From Nitrospina sp. LS_NOB (GTDB taxonomy: Bacteria > Nitrospinota > Nitrospinia > Nitrospinales > VA-1): a stretch of DNA of 64,000 nt. The position numbers and the translations under genes were made by a program. Under the pieces are notes generated by a model. It saw nothing but the letters and a program-made list of their open reading frames with translations, made no database searches and was not told the DNA's origin. Of this stretch, positions 62,289-64,000 are shown one piece after another. The stretch covers positions 142,195 to 206,194 of the forward strand of contig LFLA01000003.1 of the NCBI GenBank assembly GCA_001542995.1. The letters run 5' to 3'. Positions within the stretch are counted from its first letter, which is position 1. Each line of letters starts with the position of its first letter.

Positions 62289-62370
62289 ATTCGTTCCTCT
62301 ATTCAAAGAAATTATAAACTATGGGTAATTTAACATAATCTATGATCGTCTCTCAACTTCGTATGAGTTT

Positions 62371-63027
62371 ATGACCGAGAAAACCGTAAAATTAAAAATT
62401 TCAGGAAAAACCATCCAGGCCAGGGTCGGAGAAACTCTCGTGCATGCCCTTTGGGCGGCGGGAATGGCCGAAAGTGTCAAGGTTGGTTGCGCCGGAGGGG
62501 TCTGCGGGGCCTGCACCGTCACTTTGCGCTATTCTGATGGCCGAACAGGGGGCACGGAACTGGCCTGCATGAAACCGGTGGAGGCCGGGATGGAAGTCTT
62601 CCCCTGTCCCGTTGAAGCTGATGCCCCTGTGACACCGGTGGCTCAGCCGGAACTTTCCCATCTGCAATCGGTGTTTCCCACGCTAGACCGGTGCACCAAA
62701 TGCGGAAGCTGTACCACTGCCTGCCCTATGTCTATCCCAGTGATGGACTCGGTTTTACGCATGCAAAAGGGTGAGTTTCAAGCGGTGGCAGAAGATTTTA
62801 CCACCTGCATCCATTGCGGGCTGTGCCGGTTCGTGTGTGAAGACAAAGTCAAACCGCATAATATGGGGCTCTGGATACGCCGTTCTCTCGGCATGAGCCG
62901 GGATATTGCGATAGAAAAAACCGAGGTCAGTGTTGAACAGGAGTGGAAATATCTGCTGGATGAAAGCAGCGAACAGAGGCTTCAAAGAGCCCGACAATTT
63001 CGTAAGTCAGGGAGGATCGAGCCGTGA
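62371..63027 (+). CDS. Iron-sulfur subunit of a fumarate reductase/succinate dehydrogenase-like enzyme
   Basis: This encodes 218 residues. The [2Fe-2S] domain has GCAGGVCGACTVTL with a later Cys in ELACMKP. The second domain has CTKCGSCTTACPMS and CIHCGLCRFVCEDK, two ferredoxin-type sites. The second lacks the long-spaced CP pattern of standard SdhB, so the site may be [4Fe-4S] rather than [3Fe-4S]. Its stop overlaps the flavoprotein start by one base. Electron transfer to or from quinone or ferredoxin is expected. No membrane subunit is seen in the window. Confidence 0.82.
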   Translation: MTEKTVKLKISGKTIQARVGETLVHALWAAGMAESVKVGCAGGVCGACTVTLRYSDGRTGGTELACMKPVEAGMEVFPCPVEADAPVTPVAQPELSHLQSVFPTLDRCTKCGSCTTACPMSIPVMDSVLRMQKGEFQAVAEDFTTCIHCGLCRFVCEDKVKPHNMGLWIRRSLGMSRDIAIEKTEVSVEQEWKYLLDESSEQRLQRARQFRKSGRIEP

Positions 63028-64000
63028 TGGAATGGGCGAAAGAGTCTCTGGAAAAGCTTGAAAGTTCGCGTCCGGCCCGGCTCAATCAGTCCGCGCCCAT
63101 TCCTGACTCAGCCCAGGCAGAGGAACTTCTCAAACAATACCATCCGGATTACCTGGGCCACGAGAGGCAGGTGACCGTTGGCCCCAACGCCGGGGACCAG
63201 AAATTTCCTTTAGAGCTTGCCCAATTATTGGAGGGCGACAGTCCTGTCGAGTCGGACTACGTTCCCAACCCTGAGATAGAAACCGATGTTTTGATCATAG
63301 GCGGCGGCGGAGCCGGGGCGGCTGCGGCCCTGACCCTGGAAGGGTCGGGACTCACTGTTCATCTGGCCACCAAACTCAGGCTGGGCGATTCCAACACGGT
63401 GATGGCCGAAGGGGGTATTCAGTCTGCGCTCGGTCCTGACGACTCACCAAGGCGGCATTTTGCCGATGCCCTGGTCGGTGGGCACGGCAAAAATGATCCG
63501 GACCTGTTGCGGATTCTTTGTGAACAGGGTCCCGAAAGTATTCGTTGGCTCAGTCAGCTCGGTTGTCTGTTTGATCAGAATGAGGACGGACAGTTTCGCT
63601 TGCGCGGTGGTGGCGGGACTTCGGTACCGCGCGTTTTAGCTTGCCGGGATTATACGGGTCTTGAGATCATGCGCGTGTTGAAAGACGCGGTGCGCCTGAC
63701 CAGCACCCGGTTACTGGAAGAACATGTGGCAATGGAACTGGTCGATGACGGCAAGGGCCGGGTGACTGGTGCTATTTTGTTCGACCGCAATGCGGGAAGA
63801 CCGGTCTGCGTTTCGGCGCGGGCAGTGATTCTGGCTACCGGTGGCAGCGGACAGATTCGCTTACAGGGATTCCCCACCAGCAACCATGTCGGTGCGACCG
63901 GTGATGGTCTGGTGCTTGCTTACCGGCAGGGGTGCCGGCTCATTGATCTCGACAGTTATCAGTATCATCCTTCAGGCGCCTGCTACCCGGAAGCCCTGGC
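63027..64000 (+). CDS. Flavoprotein subunit of a fumarate reductase/succinate dehydrogenase-like enzyme, 3' truncated
   Basis: The first 324 residues are in the window. A 90-residue leader precedes the FAD motif DVLIIGGGGAGAAAAL. The covalent or bound FAD and active-site regions follow (DSNTVMAEGGIQSAL, then RLRGGGGTSVPRVLACRDYT, and ATGGSGQIRLQGFPTSN). Start ATG 63027 overlaps the iron-sulfur gene by one base; GTG 63024 is in frame too. GGAGGATC is the ribosome site. The unusually long N-terminal leader is not found in SdhA. The true reaction (fumarate/succinate or other) depends on missing C-terminal residues. Confidence 0.85.
   Translation, partial: MEWAKESLEKLESSRPARLNQSAPIPDSAQAEELLKQYHPDYLGHERQVTVGPNAGDQKFPLELAQLLEGDSPVESDYVPNPEIETDVLIIGGGGAGAAAALTLEGSGLTVHLATKLRLGDSNTVMAEGGIQSALGPDDSPRRHFADALVGGHGKNDPDLLRILCEQGPESIRWLSQLGCLFDQNEDGQFRLRGGGGTSVPRVLACRDYTGLEIMRVLKDAVRLTSTRLLEEHVAMELVDDGKGRVTGAILFDRNAGRPVCVSARAVILATGGSGQIRLQGFPTSNHVGATGDGLVLAYRQGCRLIDLDSYQYHPSGACYPEAL

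Noticed and set aside
61677-62333. 218-codon plus-strand ORF opposite yebC
   Set aside because: It is antisense to the well-supported YebC gene.
1-64000. tRNA or rRNA genes
   Set aside because: I saw no cloverleaf with a TTCGA-type T-loop arm and no rRNA-like segment; a tRNA scan would settle it.

Overview
The window looks like the chromosome of a Gram-negative, respiratory bacterium. Supporting signs are signal peptides, CxxCH cytochromes, a Tat-type sulfite oxidase, a periplasmic DsbA set, a fumarate reductase/succinate dehydrogenase-like pair and many TPR proteins. The gene mix is most reminiscent of Nitrospinota or a related deep-branching lineage. That placement is inference from gene content only; there is no rRNA in the window, and I saw no tRNA gene.

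Layout. 1-5.2 kb: a truncated ABC ATPase, a secreted TPR protein, a stand-alone Nfu N-terminal domain protein, an M18 aminopeptidase and moaA. 5.5-12.8 kb: a SUF iron-sulfur operon (NifU-like fusion, sufB, sufC, sufD, sufS, sufU) followed by an AmmeMemoRadiSam-type radical SAM gene. A probable attenuator sits between sufB and sufC. 12.8-22.1 kb: an accessory island. It holds a 20-bp tandem array, a dead 3' end of a second methylase gene, a TPR membrane gene coupled to an Eco57I-type DNA methylase, a palindromic insertion, a broken vapBC pair and a large PLD-SNF2 helicase. Reading the sequence, this stretch is visibly more AT-rich than its neighbours.

22.1-34 kb: a flavin reductase, a transglutaminase-TPR-FGE fusion, a BatA/DUF58 pair, an M1 aminopeptidase with HEAT repeats, a leucine-rich-repeat protein and a TIR-TPR protein. 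34-44.2 kb: housekeeping genes (recG, rel/spoT, rpmB, mrp) with flgM, a glutaminyl cyclase-like M28 enzyme and a protease-TPR protein. 44.4-59 kb: an envelope and redox region. It has a SurA-like/DsbA fusion, a DsbD N-terminal-like protein, a CCA-adding-type enzyme, two more leucine-rich-repeat proteins, a C-terminal processing protease, DsbA, a phosphoesterase-tetraheme cytochrome fusion, a duplicated Tll0287-like heme protein, a metallo-beta-lactamase-fold enzyme, a mini sigma-region-4 operon and a SorAB-like sulfite dehydrogenase. 59-64 kb: ruvB, ruvA, ruvC, yebC, then a divergent fumarate reductase-like iron-sulfur/flavoprotein pair cut by the window end.

Three dispersed repeat classes punctuate the intergenic spaces. 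One is a roughly 65-bp element found four times, each time directly behind a stop codon. The second is a family of inverted pairs built on GTCATTCTGA-type arms. The third is a C/G-run palindrome. The strongest candidates for something new are the methylase-TPR/PLD-helicase island with its fossils, the TIR-TPR protein, the 44-aa plus sigma-region-4 mini-operon, and the stop-codon-linked repeat family.
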